Origin: Rhytidiadelphus loreus
Lineage: Eukaryota > Streptophyta > Bryopsida > Hypnales > Hylocomiaceae
Assembly (NCBI GenBank): GCA_947034895.1
Contig: OX344762.1
Span: forward strand, 11,847,501-11,911,500
Direction of reading: 5' to 3'
DNA length: 64,000 nt
Shown here piece by piece: positions 34,858 through 46,051 of this stretch (position 1 is the stretch's first letter; each line of letters starts with the position of its first letter). Below the pieces are notes generated by a model. The model had not been told where the DNA came from. It searched no databases and saw only the letters and a program-made list of their open reading frames with translations. The position numbers were made by a program, and so were the translations under genes.

Positions 34858-34983
34858 GGGAGAACAATTGCAGCTTTTATATTGTTGTGGGCTTGCACTT
34901 GCTGGGTACTAACTCGGAGCTAGCGAGTTCACCGTCGTCAGGAGTGTTGGAAGGTGAGCATTAGGAGTTCCAAACTTCCAATT

Positions 34984-36357
34984 ATGGCTCGACGTGGGAG
35001 TTTCAGCTTCCTCATGGCTTGCCGATTCGGCATCCTGCTCCTCTTAACAGCCTCATTGCTGCAGTTCTTTTCACTTTGTGCAGCTGAGTATCATCACAAT
35101 GCAGCAGAAGTCCCAGGTACTGTACAGTTTACTTATCTTTTGAACTGATTCTAGCTGCTGTTTTCAATAGGAAGGATTTTGTAGAGGAATCACAGCATGC
35201 ACTGGGTTAAGAACTGATTATTCTCCTGAGTGACTCTCTCTTGTTCATTCATCAACTATGAATCAATCTAATGCGCTAGATATTAATATTAAGCTTTGAA
35301 TTGCTAGTTATAGGAGGCTCGAGAAGGTTAGAGCACCGTAATGCGAAGTTGTGCTGTGGAATTGAAAACATCGAAGAGTGTGCTTTTGGTGCCTGTGTTA
35401 ATTGGCTCAAATTGTTTGCTACCTTAATGCATGTCAATTTCGTCAAATCAGTGGCGGTGTTTCACCACTTTGGCATTTTCAGGACGCACGGCCTGAAACG
35501 TAATCAAATTTATACCTTTTTCGAGGTTTGGGTAGATTTCTGTCACAAATTTAATGTCGGATTTGCTCCAATTGAACGAAATTGACACCCTCATGTCTCT
35601 GACTACTCCTGTGAGTCTCATAGTTTCTTTGGAAAATGGAAAATAATTTGCAGGGGCTACTCGCGTAGATTATTATCTTCGGGGCAAGATGCCGGTACGT
35701 TTTCTCTCACTCACTACTCATAAATATAAATTTGATCAAGATGAAGTAACTCTGCACTTGTGCAGAACTGAGGTTTGGAATGTTCAAGTTGTCGCCTGAG
35801 TTTGAGATTTGTGAAACTAGATTGAGTTACCCTAAAAGTCAACACGCACAGTACGTCAAGGATAATTAATACCTCGAGACTAATTCCAGATTCATGATTC
35901 AACCTCCAGAAAACCGCTTGTTAACATGTATTTAAATAACATTATTCATCATTAAAACCAATCCCTACTTTGTCATTGAACAAGGCCAGTGCCTTCATTT
36001 TGAATGAATTGAAGGGTACTTCTACTGTCAATGACAAATTCGTTGAACTGGTGGAATTCCACTACTTCGACACACTTTTCATGCTGCATATTAGCCTCAA
36101 ACAAAAATCAATATCAGTTCTGATTTTCAGAGCTTTGTGCTGATCAATGTCAGTAGATGAATTGCGCCAATTTAACGAAATTACTCCCAAGTGGGAAGGT
36201 CGGTAGAAACAGGGACAGCATGACTTAAAATAAAATTTTGCAGGAGGGTCGGCAGTTGGAGGAGACGAGCAGCTTTGAAGCTGATTCTGTGGAAGTCGCA
36301 GATTACTCTCCTTGTGCAAACGATAAACACGACCCATCACTCTGCCAACACCCTTGA
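34984..36357 (+). CDS. PSY-like tyrosine-sulfated peptide precursor
   Basis: Three small exons (34984-35116, 35654-35694, 36244-36357) with GT-AG junctions and consistent phases give a 95-aa precursor. Residues 1 to about 34 form a signal peptide: basic start MARRGSFSF, a Leu-rich core (GILLLLTASLLQFF), then a likely cut after SLCAA. The middle is acidic. The C-terminus holds VADYSPCANDKHDPSLCQHP. DY after acidic residues is the context sulfated by plant tyrosylprotein sulfotransferase, and DY-x(4)-N-x-KHDP resembles the mature PSY1 peptide (DYGDPSANPKHDP as I recall it), one residue shorter. PSY peptides are secreted growth and stress signals sensed by leucine-rich-repeat receptor kinases. 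Unusual features are two Cys residues in the mature region and relic MITEs in both introns. Other sulfated-peptide families fit less well. Confidence 0.78.
35432..35587. mobile_element. M-family relic in intron 1 of the PSY-like gene
   Basis: TGTCAATTTCGTCAAATCAG on the left pairs with the inverse of AATTGAACGAAATTGACA on the right. A GTGGCGGTGTTTCACCAC block follows the left end. Length is about 156 bp, diverged from the young copies. Confidence 0.7.
36030..36186. mobile_element. M-family relic in intron 2 of the PSY-like gene
   Basis: AATTCGTTGAACTGGTGGAA on the left pairs imperfectly with the inverse of GCGCCAATTTAACGAAATTA on the right. GGAATTCCACTACTTCGAC after the left end resembles the copy at 28144. 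It ends about 57 bp before the acceptor. Confidence 0.55.
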
Positions 36358-37588
36358 AAAATTGCCTCGGGAGGTTCCAGCTTCCAACTAAGGCAAGAGG
36401 ACAATATTTGAGTTATTTTGGGGCATTTTAAGATCTGGGGTTTCATTGTTAGATCACTATGCAGCAGTAGCAGCCCCTTTTTTACTTCCATGTTTGAAAA
36501 AAGGCCAAGATGCCAATCATTTATATTATTTATTGTATATTCAATATATTTTTACAATCATTCACCTTTTGGACTGAAAACGTGCTTTTTCACTTATGAA
36601 TTCATGTACTCTTTCATATTAATTCCCACCGCCCTATTTCATCAATATTTTTAAGAGATATGATAAACATTGATGAAAAAAGATTACTTTTTGAGCACCA
36701 ATAGTAGAGAATTATTTAGAAATGGTGCAATTTGGTCACATGGTACTAATACAAAAAAGAATGTGTTGAGAGATCCTTGTATACGAAATTTGTTGAGATC
36801 AAGTTTTCATCAATAAGTATGATCCTTTTGTAAATTTCAAAATAGGAGGTTGTGTCAATTGGATGTGGTGTATGGTGAGAGGATATTTACATATACAGGT
36901 GGGGACAATTGCAAATCAAACCAATCGAACCAAATTGATGTAATTCATATTTCAAACTTCTCAAACTTCAAATCAAGAGAGCACAAGTAGAAATGTTGGC
37001 CTTAAATAGATGAATGAAAATACCTATCAAAGGCCACATGACAAAATACACCAATCGTGGGTCGTCTTGTGGATGTCTGTGGATGTGAGTTTTTGTGGAT
37101 GTGTTGGGGTGCTTATGAAGTTCTTTGACAATTAGAGAGCGATGCTCCTGATCTGTACAAAAGTGTACGGATCTGTTGCACCGAAAAATAGGAACCGCAG
37201 TGTTTGCAAAGATCATCGAGCCCAAACATGTCTGTTCTGTATGAGGTCAAGCCATGTATTATGTAAATGTAAAGAAGTGAAAGTGCCCTTCCAATGAAAC
37301 TTTTTCTTTCCAACATCATGAATTAGTATAAATAACTCTATTTTTTGCCCCACATACAAGACGTAATCATCGTCAGCTGGGGGCAGGCTTTCGTGTTCAT
37401 CACAACGCAGATGAACCTCAGGCTCTCCAACTTTGCATCTAGTTCTTAGTCGCTGACATCACATTCCTATCCTCACGAAAAGTGTCAAAAACTGGGTGAG
37501 CTACGACGATTGTCCTGAAAACGCAGTCTTCACCTTCCTAATCAATTAGATTATCAGAACTCCAATTGGTCACTCAGAAACCTGTCAC
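36358..37588. other. intergenic region between convergent genes
   Basis: This holds the 3' region of the PSY-like gene on the left and that of the MAM33-like gene on the right (from about 37330). The AT-rich middle shows no recognisable gene. No clear polyadenylation signals were assigned. Confidence 0.45.
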
Positions 37589-39536
37589 TCACTTCTTGAT
37601 AAAGGATTCCACATTGAGCAACCAGCGTGCGTACTCCCGCTGTTCCTTATCTTCCAGAAGATCCAAGAGATAGTTAGAGAGATCTTCGTTAATTCCTCGT
37701 GCATCCAGATACTTCTTGAACTGTCTCTGCAATTGCTCGTCCAATTGCCTGCAGGAAAATATCACCAAGTCAAAAAAACTGACTCTTTAAAAAGCTGCAC
37801 AAACTTGGTACCAGATTGCTGTCTCATCAGAACCAAGAAGTAGTGGCACGATTTCAAATATACTCTATGAAATCGTACTAAAAGAAAAATCTGTACTCCC
37901 AGCCCATGAGGACCATTAACCTACTGCCAGGTCAGTTTCAGAATGCAATTTGGGATTTTGCAAGACCGACAACAGATGGAAGTCACCGTTTTTTGCACTT
38001 ACATTCCGAAACTTACCCTGCAGTTACGTACACTCAACCCTCTCAAATTACACACCCCGAAACTGCACATTCCCTGTACATCCCGAGATTCTCTATGTTG
38101 TGTACAAATATCATTGGACAATTTCCAGATATATCAAGTTGCAAAATACATGTCAGAGAGCATACAGAAGTGCATTAGATGTCGCGCCAGTGCAATTAAA
38201 GAGAGCTGAAAGTATTCCAAGAAACAAGGAAGAAAGGGGGGAAAATATTAAGAGAGGAAGGCTACTCACGAGAAATCTGGTCCATCGAAATTGGGATCCT
38301 TGGCACCCTTCTCTTCCACGTAGTGCACGTGACCAATTTGAAAGTCATTCTTCTGAAGGACACATCCAAACTCGAGAGTAGGTGACTCAGACCCCTTAGC
38401 GATTTCCACAGTCAAATGGACGACATTCTGTTCAGGTGTCTCCTCATCGTCTTGAAATTCCTCCCCTTCCACCCCCATACCAGGCTGAAACATCGCCGTC
38501 AGTGCGATGTCTTCTTGACCATACGACCTCCGCAATGTCACCTCCAGTTTCCCCGGCTTGTCTTCCAACTTGAATGGTTGAGGAGGGCCCATAGCCAAAC
38601 CCTGTGAAAACAGCCCGTTCTTAGAATGCACTCAAATCTAGACCACTCCTGAGTCGGACAAAACCCTAGACGTGATAAAACATATGGTAGGAATACCCCA
38701 ACATATTGCAACTGACACAAAATCGTCACCCCTTAATTCTCAGACAATAGACACATGTTAATAAAGAGGATGTACACCATCTGTCCAATGACAACTTCAG
38801 AAGAATCTTTCATCTGCCAAGAAAAAATAGAAATTCCACCATTCTAATACTAGGAATTATGCTCACCAGCAAAAGTGGCGAATTGTGATATCCCTAAACT
38901 CTTAAACAATACCAATAGGTGCATACTGATTGAGAAAATGTGCAACACCTCAACATTCATCTCATCTGATCAAGTGGCGTTTTGAAACACCTATCCAAAA
39001 CATTTTGCTCCATCATGACTTTTGCATATGGTATTTAAAAGACTTAATCTTTGGCGCGTTGGACACCTCCTCCATTTTGCAACAACAAAATATAAAAAGA
39101 ATACAACATAGGAACTTATGCTCAAGAGCAAAAGCTGCGATTTTGAGTGTCCCAATCTTAATCAAAGGAGAGCACAAAAACGATCGTTACAACCGCCTGG
39201 CGATCGCTTACAATCAAGTACTAAAACATGAACGGAAGACCCTAAGACACTCCAAAGTCGAGATTCATAGCCAGAACTTACCCGGGAAGGCTCATACTCC
39301 TCATCCTCGTGTCTGATCTCATCCTTGAGAATGCGCAGCAGCTGGCTGTCGAGAGAAGATTCTCTCTGGGTGCTAGCGAATCGCACAGGAGTGAACAGGA
39401 TGGAGCTCGGCTGGACGCGGCTGAAGGAGCTTGCAGCTTTGGGGAACACCGCCACGGGCGTTGGCTCCTGCAAGAGCTTCCATGCCGACCGCCGCAAGGG
39501 TCCCGCGGCTCTCCTAAACATACTGGCAGCCGCCAT
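37589..39536 (-). CDS. MAM33/p32-family mitochondrial matrix protein
   Basis: This encodes a 248-aa acidic protein of the MAM33/p32 (C1QBP) family, called mitochondrial glycoprotein family in plants. Members form doughnut-shaped trimers in the mitochondrial matrix and help ribosome and respiratory complex biogenesis. On the minus strand the exons are 39282-39536, 38270-38601 and 37589-37748, all GT-AG with matching phases. Residues 1 to about 55 are Arg/Ser/Ala-rich without acids before Glu (FRRAAGPLRRSAWKLL), a mitochondrial targeting sequence. The core follows: LLRILKDEIRHEDEEY, KLEVTLRRSYGQEDIALTAM, VVHLTVEIAKG, then the C-terminal helices LDEQLQRQFKKYLDARGI and REYARWLLNVESFIKK. The start ATG at 39534-39536 is the first in frame before the targeting sequence. 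Which paralogue it is cannot be told. Confidence 0.9.
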
Positions 39537-41115
39537 TGCACTTCACGAAGGATTGATAGATTTGAGGAAGCGGGATCAATAACTTCGTGATCGTTAAACG
39601 AAGAAGTGATGGGAGGAAAAGGAGAGAGCCGAAGATGGAGACAGGCGCTTAAACCCTCAACCCTAATTCTTGACAAGACGAAGGGCGACAGTAACCGTAA
39701 GTAAGGGTGCCAGTGGAGCTTCCGATGTTAGCTGGGGTGGATGATAAATGTCTCATTCATCCGGAACTTGAACATTTCTCGTCGTGTTACCGAATGTTGT
39801 TTTCTCAATAGTGGGTGTCAAGAGAGAAAGCCAAGAACAAAAAATTTACGCCCTATTATTGCACAAGAAAATATAGGAATGGACAAAAAAGTGGCAACGA
39901 GAGAAGAACAAAAAGATATTTTCAAATTCTCAAAATGCAGCCTTTCTCAACTTTATTATTTTGAAAAAATCATGAGTTTCACAAATGTAAAAAAAAACAA
40001 GAAGACGAAAAATTGCTTTAGTTGAAGCTCTAATGCCTATTAATGGTAATAGTCACCCCAAAAGTATGCACTTTGCCCCTTGTAATCCTTAAGTGCTCAA
40101 ACAAACAAAAGATAATAAGTCAACTTTTGAAAGTTTATAATAAATATCGTCACTTACATCACACATCTCTCATATTAAAGAAAATTAACCCATAATATGA
40201 ATGTCTCCTAAAAATTGAAATCTAAGTTTTTATCATATACCTACATAATAGATAAAACAATTAATTCCTAAAGGATCAAAAGGTCCAAATTACATCATAT
40301 AAAAATTAAAAAAATTATTTTTATTTATTTTTAGGCAAATGCATACGATGCCCTTTGCTTATTTTAGTGATGTGAAAATTTTAACCAAATCTAAATTAGA
40401 TTCTTCACAATTTGATTACAATGGTTCAATTTTCATCCCTAAATGTCTAAGTGCACTCTTCCCTCTAAAATCACCTCTAAGCTGTTGTATTTGAAATGAA
40501 AGTATAATTATTTTGGAAATATTTTTTGAAAAATCTAACTATAGAACCTTGTTCACCATTATCAATTTAGTCTACCCTAAATATTTCAAAAACTTTTAGT
40601 GTATAAATTTTGAAATATTCTCAATCAGAATTCAATTTTTGAAAAACAACAGTTTTTTTAATGGACAAATTTACTTAGGGGGCCCATATGTCAAATTTTC
40701 TAACTGAGAAAAGAGTTTGCCATTTTTGCCAAAAGAGTTTAATAGCAACTTCAACTCTTTATGAGCAAGTGTAAGTAGGTGATTTTATAGAGATATCATT
40801 GTAAACAAAATAGGGAAGGTCTCCTTATGAATTACATCATGCTTTATTGGCCTTCTGATAGGTTATTTCCTTATGGTATATTTAATTTTTTTGAATAGCA
40901 CATTTTCATTGACAACCACATTATCAGTACAAATTGTACATGTGATATTTGTGTCATTTACTAGCTTGTAAATTAAATTAGATTAGTGGAAGAATCAAAA
41001 TATCTTCTTTACTCTAGTTGTTCAATGAAGATGATTTATTGTATTTGACATCTTGATTGTTATATAGGTTGTGAAAGTTTAGTGCTCACAAATTAAGTTC
41101 TTTTCAAAATCCCAG
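39537..41115. other. MAM33 promoter, then gene-free AT-rich DNA
   Basis: The region up to about 39720 is the leader and promoter of the minus-strand MAM33-like gene and carries telo-box-like AACCCTAA at 39659-39666. From about 39740 the sequence is strongly AT-rich. CCTAAAGGATCAAAAGG near 40268 may be a TTAA-family relic end. No gene was recognised. Confidence 0.45.
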
Positions 41116-41721
41116 GTTAAAAAGTTGTCTGAAGACGACAAGGTGGAATCAATAGTAGACTCTAATCTCAAGGAATACAATGTGGCCGTTATCAAAGATT
41201 TACTTTAGGTGAGTTTAATTCTAGATTCGTGCTTGGTCAAATACTTTGTTTTGTGATATGTTCTATTCAAAATCATGTGGATTGTCTAAATGATTATCAC
41301 ATATCAACATATGTAATTTATTTTTTACTAAAGATATCTAATAGGTGGAAAGTTTATTGTACCTAAAACTTCTTGATAGTAAATTACCATGACATTCCAT
41401 TCTAGGTAAGGAACATAATTTTGCATTACTATGCAATTTTTGCATTCACTTGATGTTTATAATTGTTGGATGAAATATTGTCTCAACTTTTGTCTCTTGG
41501 GTACTCGTTCTATTTGGTGATTGAAGACAATTTAAGCTATGCTCATGTTTTGAATGGATGGTTACTCTACATGTCAATCTTTTTGCAAAATTGTTAGATT
41601 AAAAAATGGCCTTTCATTGGAACTCAAGTGGATCATTTACAATGAACAGGTGGCTCTCTTATGTACACAATCCTTCCCATCAACTAGGCCAAAAATGAGT
41701 GAAGTGGTGAGTATGCTCTAG
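41116..41721 (+). pseudogene. receptor-like kinase pseudogene, last two exons
   Basis: Two exons with intact splice signals (41116-41208 and from 41650) read as the end of a plant leucine-rich-repeat receptor kinase of the SERK/NIK type. They encode VKKLSEDDKVESIVDSNL...AVIKDLL, then VALLCTQSFPSTRPKMSEVV and SML. This is kinase subdomain XI with the conserved Arg. The intron sits just before VALLCTQ, where I recall one in SERK genes. The codon expected to be CAG (Gln) before the intron is TAG, and the codon expected to be GAG (Glu) after SML is TAG (41719-41721). No upstream kinase exons were found, so this is a truncated dead copy. Confidence 0.8.
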
Positions 41722-42264
41722 AGGAACAACCTTAATGAGCATTAGGTATAGGGCAATCACTGAGATGAAGGAAATTTTGACAAAAAACATGTTGATGAGA
41801 AAGGTGAAGCCCAACAAGAAATGCTTGTTTTTTTGTTAGAATTCTTCGACAACGATGAGATTACTTGACATATACGATTGATGAATGAATATTTTGTAGT
41901 CATGAATTACAAGGTTTTCTCCCATCCAAGAGGAGTTTATGAGAAATTTGCTACCATTTTGAGTAGGGCATTTCTTGAGATGGGTTTATGTAGAATAGAA
42001 TGCCATGGTGATGTACTATTTAGAAGAGTTGATTTCCAACCTAGGCTAACTTTTGTAGAAATGCTTGCTCTTGTTAGTCATTTCGTCTTCTGGTACTAGC
42101 TTTAAGTTTTGAGCTCATTAAAATATTGATGATTGTAAATAGTTGTCTATTGCAGAAAATAAATGAAATTATAAAGATGAACATTCTTTATACAATTGTT
42201 TGCATCTATATCTTGTCATTTAAAAAAAATTGTCACCCTATGAATTCAAACTAGATGTATCATG
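41722..42264. other. sequence downstream of the kinase relic
   Basis: A frame at 41878-42099 has protein-like composition but no recognised domain. It may be the remnant of the parent gene's tail or unrelated DNA. Confidence 0.3.
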
Positions 42265-42727
42265 GATCACATAGGAAATGAGAGAACACAATGATATAAT
42301 CACTTATGGATTGAATGATTATAATGTTTGAATAAGAGTGTGTTAAAATTGTAAAAGAGATTTGAAGTCTTTCAATTCACTTTTTACATATCAAACCTAA
42401 AATTGAAGTCATGAAAAAAATATCAAGGCAAAAGGGCATAATCATAATTAATCTATAGCTTTTCAACTTTTGCAAACGAATTTTCAATGTGATTTTCCCC
42501 TCATCTTCATAAACCTCTAATATTGAAAAAACAAGATTTGCAATAGACACCTTTATAAAAAATATTCAATAGAAAAATCATGAATAAGTTTTTTCAAAAT
42601 CAGATCTTTGATGCTTAAAATATTTTAGGTTTTAAATTACTCAAAATAGTATTTTGGTAAGATTTTTTTATAATTTCAAAAATTCAATTGACACCCAAAT
42701 ATAATGCCTTGAACATTTAAGGATTAA
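42265..42727 (-). mobile_element. T2-family TTAA repeat (reverse copy)
   Basis: Read on the minus strand it starts TTAATCCTTAAATGTTCAAG and follows the order of 12146-12660, including TTTTAAGCATCAAAGATC, TTCTATTGAATATTTT, AAAATCACATTGAAAATTC and, at the far end, CAATCCATAAGTGAT. Its end shares one TTAA (42724-42727) with the T4 element that follows. Confidence 0.7.
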
Positions 42728-43663
42728 CCCCTAAAGGACCAAGCTGTGTTTTTTGGCAATATAGAAATTTTGGGCAGGTATATATGACTAGAGATTTCCA
42801 TTTTTGTGACCTAAACTTTAATAGAAGGTGTGGACAAGGAATATCTTTCATATGCACTAAATTTCAGGACATTTGAAAATACAAGTCAAAAGTTATGGCC
42901 TAATATGTTATTTTTTTTCTATAATTGGGTAGTCCAGGCAGATCATAAGAAATCACTATTTTTATAAACAAAAATTTGAAATTGCTTTTCTAGACTTCCA
43001 TATACATGGAAAGATTTGAATTATTCTATTTTGATCAATGAGTCAAAAGTTATGAGGTGTTTTAGTTTGCGGGCGGTTATGGATTTTCTACTCCAAAATA
43101 AACTTTGAAGTCTTTTATTTAACTCAATTTTCAATATTTTTGAAAAAAATAAAAACTTTGGATGTAGATTGTTTATTACAACATTACAACCATTGGGATT
43201 GGATTTTTTCAATTCCATAAATAAATCGTTAGCAATTTAGTATTTTGAATCATTCTCTACATCTTTCTATTTGTCTTACCATTTTTTTCCTATATGTTTT
43301 ACACTTCCAAATGATCTGAAAATTTTCAAGCATGTAGGCAACTTGCCTTGAAAAAGGAATCCAAAGAAGAACCACCATTTTTGGACATTTTTTTATACAA
43401 ATGTGACCTTTCTAAAGAGCAGCTACCCGGTTTTTTGCATGGCCAATAATAAGACTTTTGTCACTTCAAATGCTAATATCTTGCAATCTACACAGTAGAA
43501 ATTTTTGAAGATTTTTACACATCTTCTCAATCTGGCTTACTACAAAATCCTATGGTTATATGTGTCCAAAAATGATATTTTTCAAAAATTTGGTATTTGT
43601 ATTAGAAATGACAATTTTTGAAAGTTTTTAGTGATAACATAGTCAAGGAACTTTAGGGTTTAA
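42724..43663 (+). mobile_element. T4-family TTAA element, near-complete
   Basis: It starts TTAACCCCTAAAGGACCAAG and ends GGAACTTTAGGGTTTAA. About 940 bp, collinear with 61138-62030 and with the two halves of the interrupted copy at 15461-17290. It has no coding frame. A further TTAATCCTTAAAAGACCAAG begins at its right edge, probably another element fragment. Confidence 0.8.
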
Positions 43664-45329
43664 TCCTTAAAAGACCAAGCAAAAAAAATCATAATTTAGG
43701 CAATATTTTATGTCAGAAATAAGATGCATTAGATGAGATTTGAGGCCAAGGAAGGCTTGTTTCAAGCATGTTCCCCGAGTTGTGAACTAGTTAGAATATT
43801 AAAAAATTAATTAATTTTTTAATTATTAAGTTATTAAATTTTAATATTTAAAAATATGTGAATTAATTAATTAATATTATTTGATATGGCATGATTGTAG
43901 CCACTTCAGATGGCTAATTTGACAAAGTTTCCATTGTTCTTTGTTGTCCAAGAACTTCCAAGAACTCACAGTCTTGTTTTGGCCCCTAAAATCATCTAAT
44001 GCTTAATAAAGGGAGATTGATAGTAGTCAAGTCAAAGTGAGGAGAGAAGAGAAAAGAGAGTAGGGAAAGTGGTCCTTTTAGGGTGAGCCACATACTTTGA
44101 CAAAATGTTAGGAAGTGAGTTGAAAATACATTTTAAAAAGTAAAAAATATTTTCTTATTATTTAAGAAAAAATAAAATAGAAAGAAATACAAAATGAAAG
44201 AAAATAAAATTGCTTATAAATTTGGCATAAAATTGAAAAAAAGGTAAATAATACCAATGCTATGAGTTTTTAGGTAAGCAAGCAATAAAATTTGTTCTTG
44301 TGTCCACTTGAAAAATTCAAAAATCCCTCATAAATTTTTTGGATTTGTTGCTTGCAAAACATAATTCTTTACAGCTATTATCAAATTTATTAAAATAGAA
44401 TGATTCAAAATAAATTGTATAGATATCAATATGTACAATCAAGAAAAAAAAAATGTAATTAAATTTAGTTTCTTACTTTGAGATGATATGAAATCAATCT
44501 TCATATTCAAAGCATAATGATCAAGAGCTATTCTAAAAATATATGCAAAAACAAATCTATATACACCTCTAAATAGTGGATAGGAAGTATATGGGTGATT
44601 GAATTTTTTGCTATTTTTTTCACAAGTCATTCGGTGGTTCTCCATAGTCACTCGGTTGTTGTTTAAACTTAGTCATTTAATTTGTAAAAAAGACTAATTT
44701 TCTTTTGGTATTCCGGTCATTTTCCTTAAGTTTGCAAAAGCAATTGGTTAAGAATCTACAACTAAAATACAACTCAATTCAAATTCTAAGTTGAAGGCAA
44801 TTTGTTGCAAATAGAAAAACAAAACTAACCACAAATTCTTTATAATAGAGATAGAAAGCCAAAGTACTCAAGTACAAAGTGTCTTTTCAACAAGCATTTG
44901 AAGCATATACAAAGAAGAGAGAAGGTGGAAAAAACCTCTTCCATTGTTCATCTAAAAGATTCTCACATAAATCCTTGTTGACTATTCACCTATAGTATTT
45001 GGAGAACGTATGATAATTTTTTTTAATACTCCTCCTTGCTTGACATAACATTTATATAAAGTTTCATACAATGTTACATATAATAATTCCTATAAACTCA
45101 CAAGATATATGGTTGATGTCTCATTATACTGATATATATATTTAATGAAAACCTTGATTATGGTCACAGACAAAACCACAAATGAAGGAAACATAGTATA
45201 ACACCTTTTTTAATTCATTATTACAGTAAAAAACAATGGAAAAAATTCATGGAAAGATAGCAACAAAACAATATCTTTCATAATAAAAATCTTTTGATTA
45301 TCTTGCTTCAAAGTAATAAGTTGGTGTAT
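43664..45329. other. AT-rich intergenic sequence
   Basis: Very AT-rich, with ATTAATTAATT runs near 43800-43880 and no recognised gene. It may contain the downstream part of the copia-type relic that follows, including a lost LTR, but no LTR ends were identified. Confidence 0.4.
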
Positions 45330-46051
45330 TCCAATTCCATGAATAAATCAACGATGGATACATAATGCAAGAGCTTTGGTGAAGAGATGAACAAAATTAT
45401 CTACTGATATAATTTCTTGATTTCAAGTGCTTCCTGTGTAATCAAATCATGGAAATAATTGAATTATTTTAAATCAATATATTTAGTTTGATTACCTTTA
45501 ACAAAACCTAGTGACTAGCATTTGTGCAACACAAATAAGATAGTTGGAAAATCATCATGTGATAGTTCATAGTTTGTTTATATAAATTTATCAAGTGATC
45601 TCAACTAGATGTATTCATGAGATTCTTTATGGTTGATGTTGCAATTATTGTCTGCTTTATCAATTTTCAAAATATTATAGCTTTATGTTGTAAGAAAACA
45701 TAACTTGGTTGTTGTAGGGTTAAAGTTATAACTAGGATCGTCATATCCAACCAATTTGGGATCTACTAATTGAATATAATGTAATCTCAAATCTTTAGTT
45801 CTTTTCAAATAATGAAGAAAGTATAAAATGTCATTCCGATGTCGTAGTGTAGGATGGGCACTATGCTTTGCAAGGACACTAATTGCAAATGCAATATTAA
45901 ACCTTCTAAATATAGCTAAAAATAAAAGTGCTTCAACCTCAATGAGATATGAATATTGTTCACTTCGTAGTTCCTCTTCTTCTTTGTAAGGCATTAGATG
46001 TTTTTCAGCCACCAAAGAAGGTTGTTTCAAGCCAATTTTGGAAGCATCCAC
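45330..46051 (-). mobile_element. Ty1/copia retrotransposon remnant (RT end and RNase H)
   Basis: On the minus strand 46051-45683 encodes the end of a copia-type reverse transcriptase and the start of RNase H (YLIEVEALLFLAIFRRFNIA, then AISVLAKHSAHPTLRHRNDI and YFLHYLKRTKDL). After stops, weaker pieces continue in order: LRSLDKFI, PTILFVLHKC, VKGNQTKYIDLK. These match the family's C-terminal landmarks. Several stops and frame breaks mark an old, dead copy. No integrase, gag or LTR was found. Confidence 0.82.

Noticed and set aside
35301..35585. An open frame inside intron 1 of the PSY-like gene
   Set aside because: Most of it is the M-family relic; the splice sites on both sides and the signal-peptide exon favour an intron.
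43664..46051. A complete LTR retrotransposon around the copia fragment
   Set aside because: No LTR ends, primer-binding site, gag or integrase could be recognised; only the RT end and RNase H part are supported.
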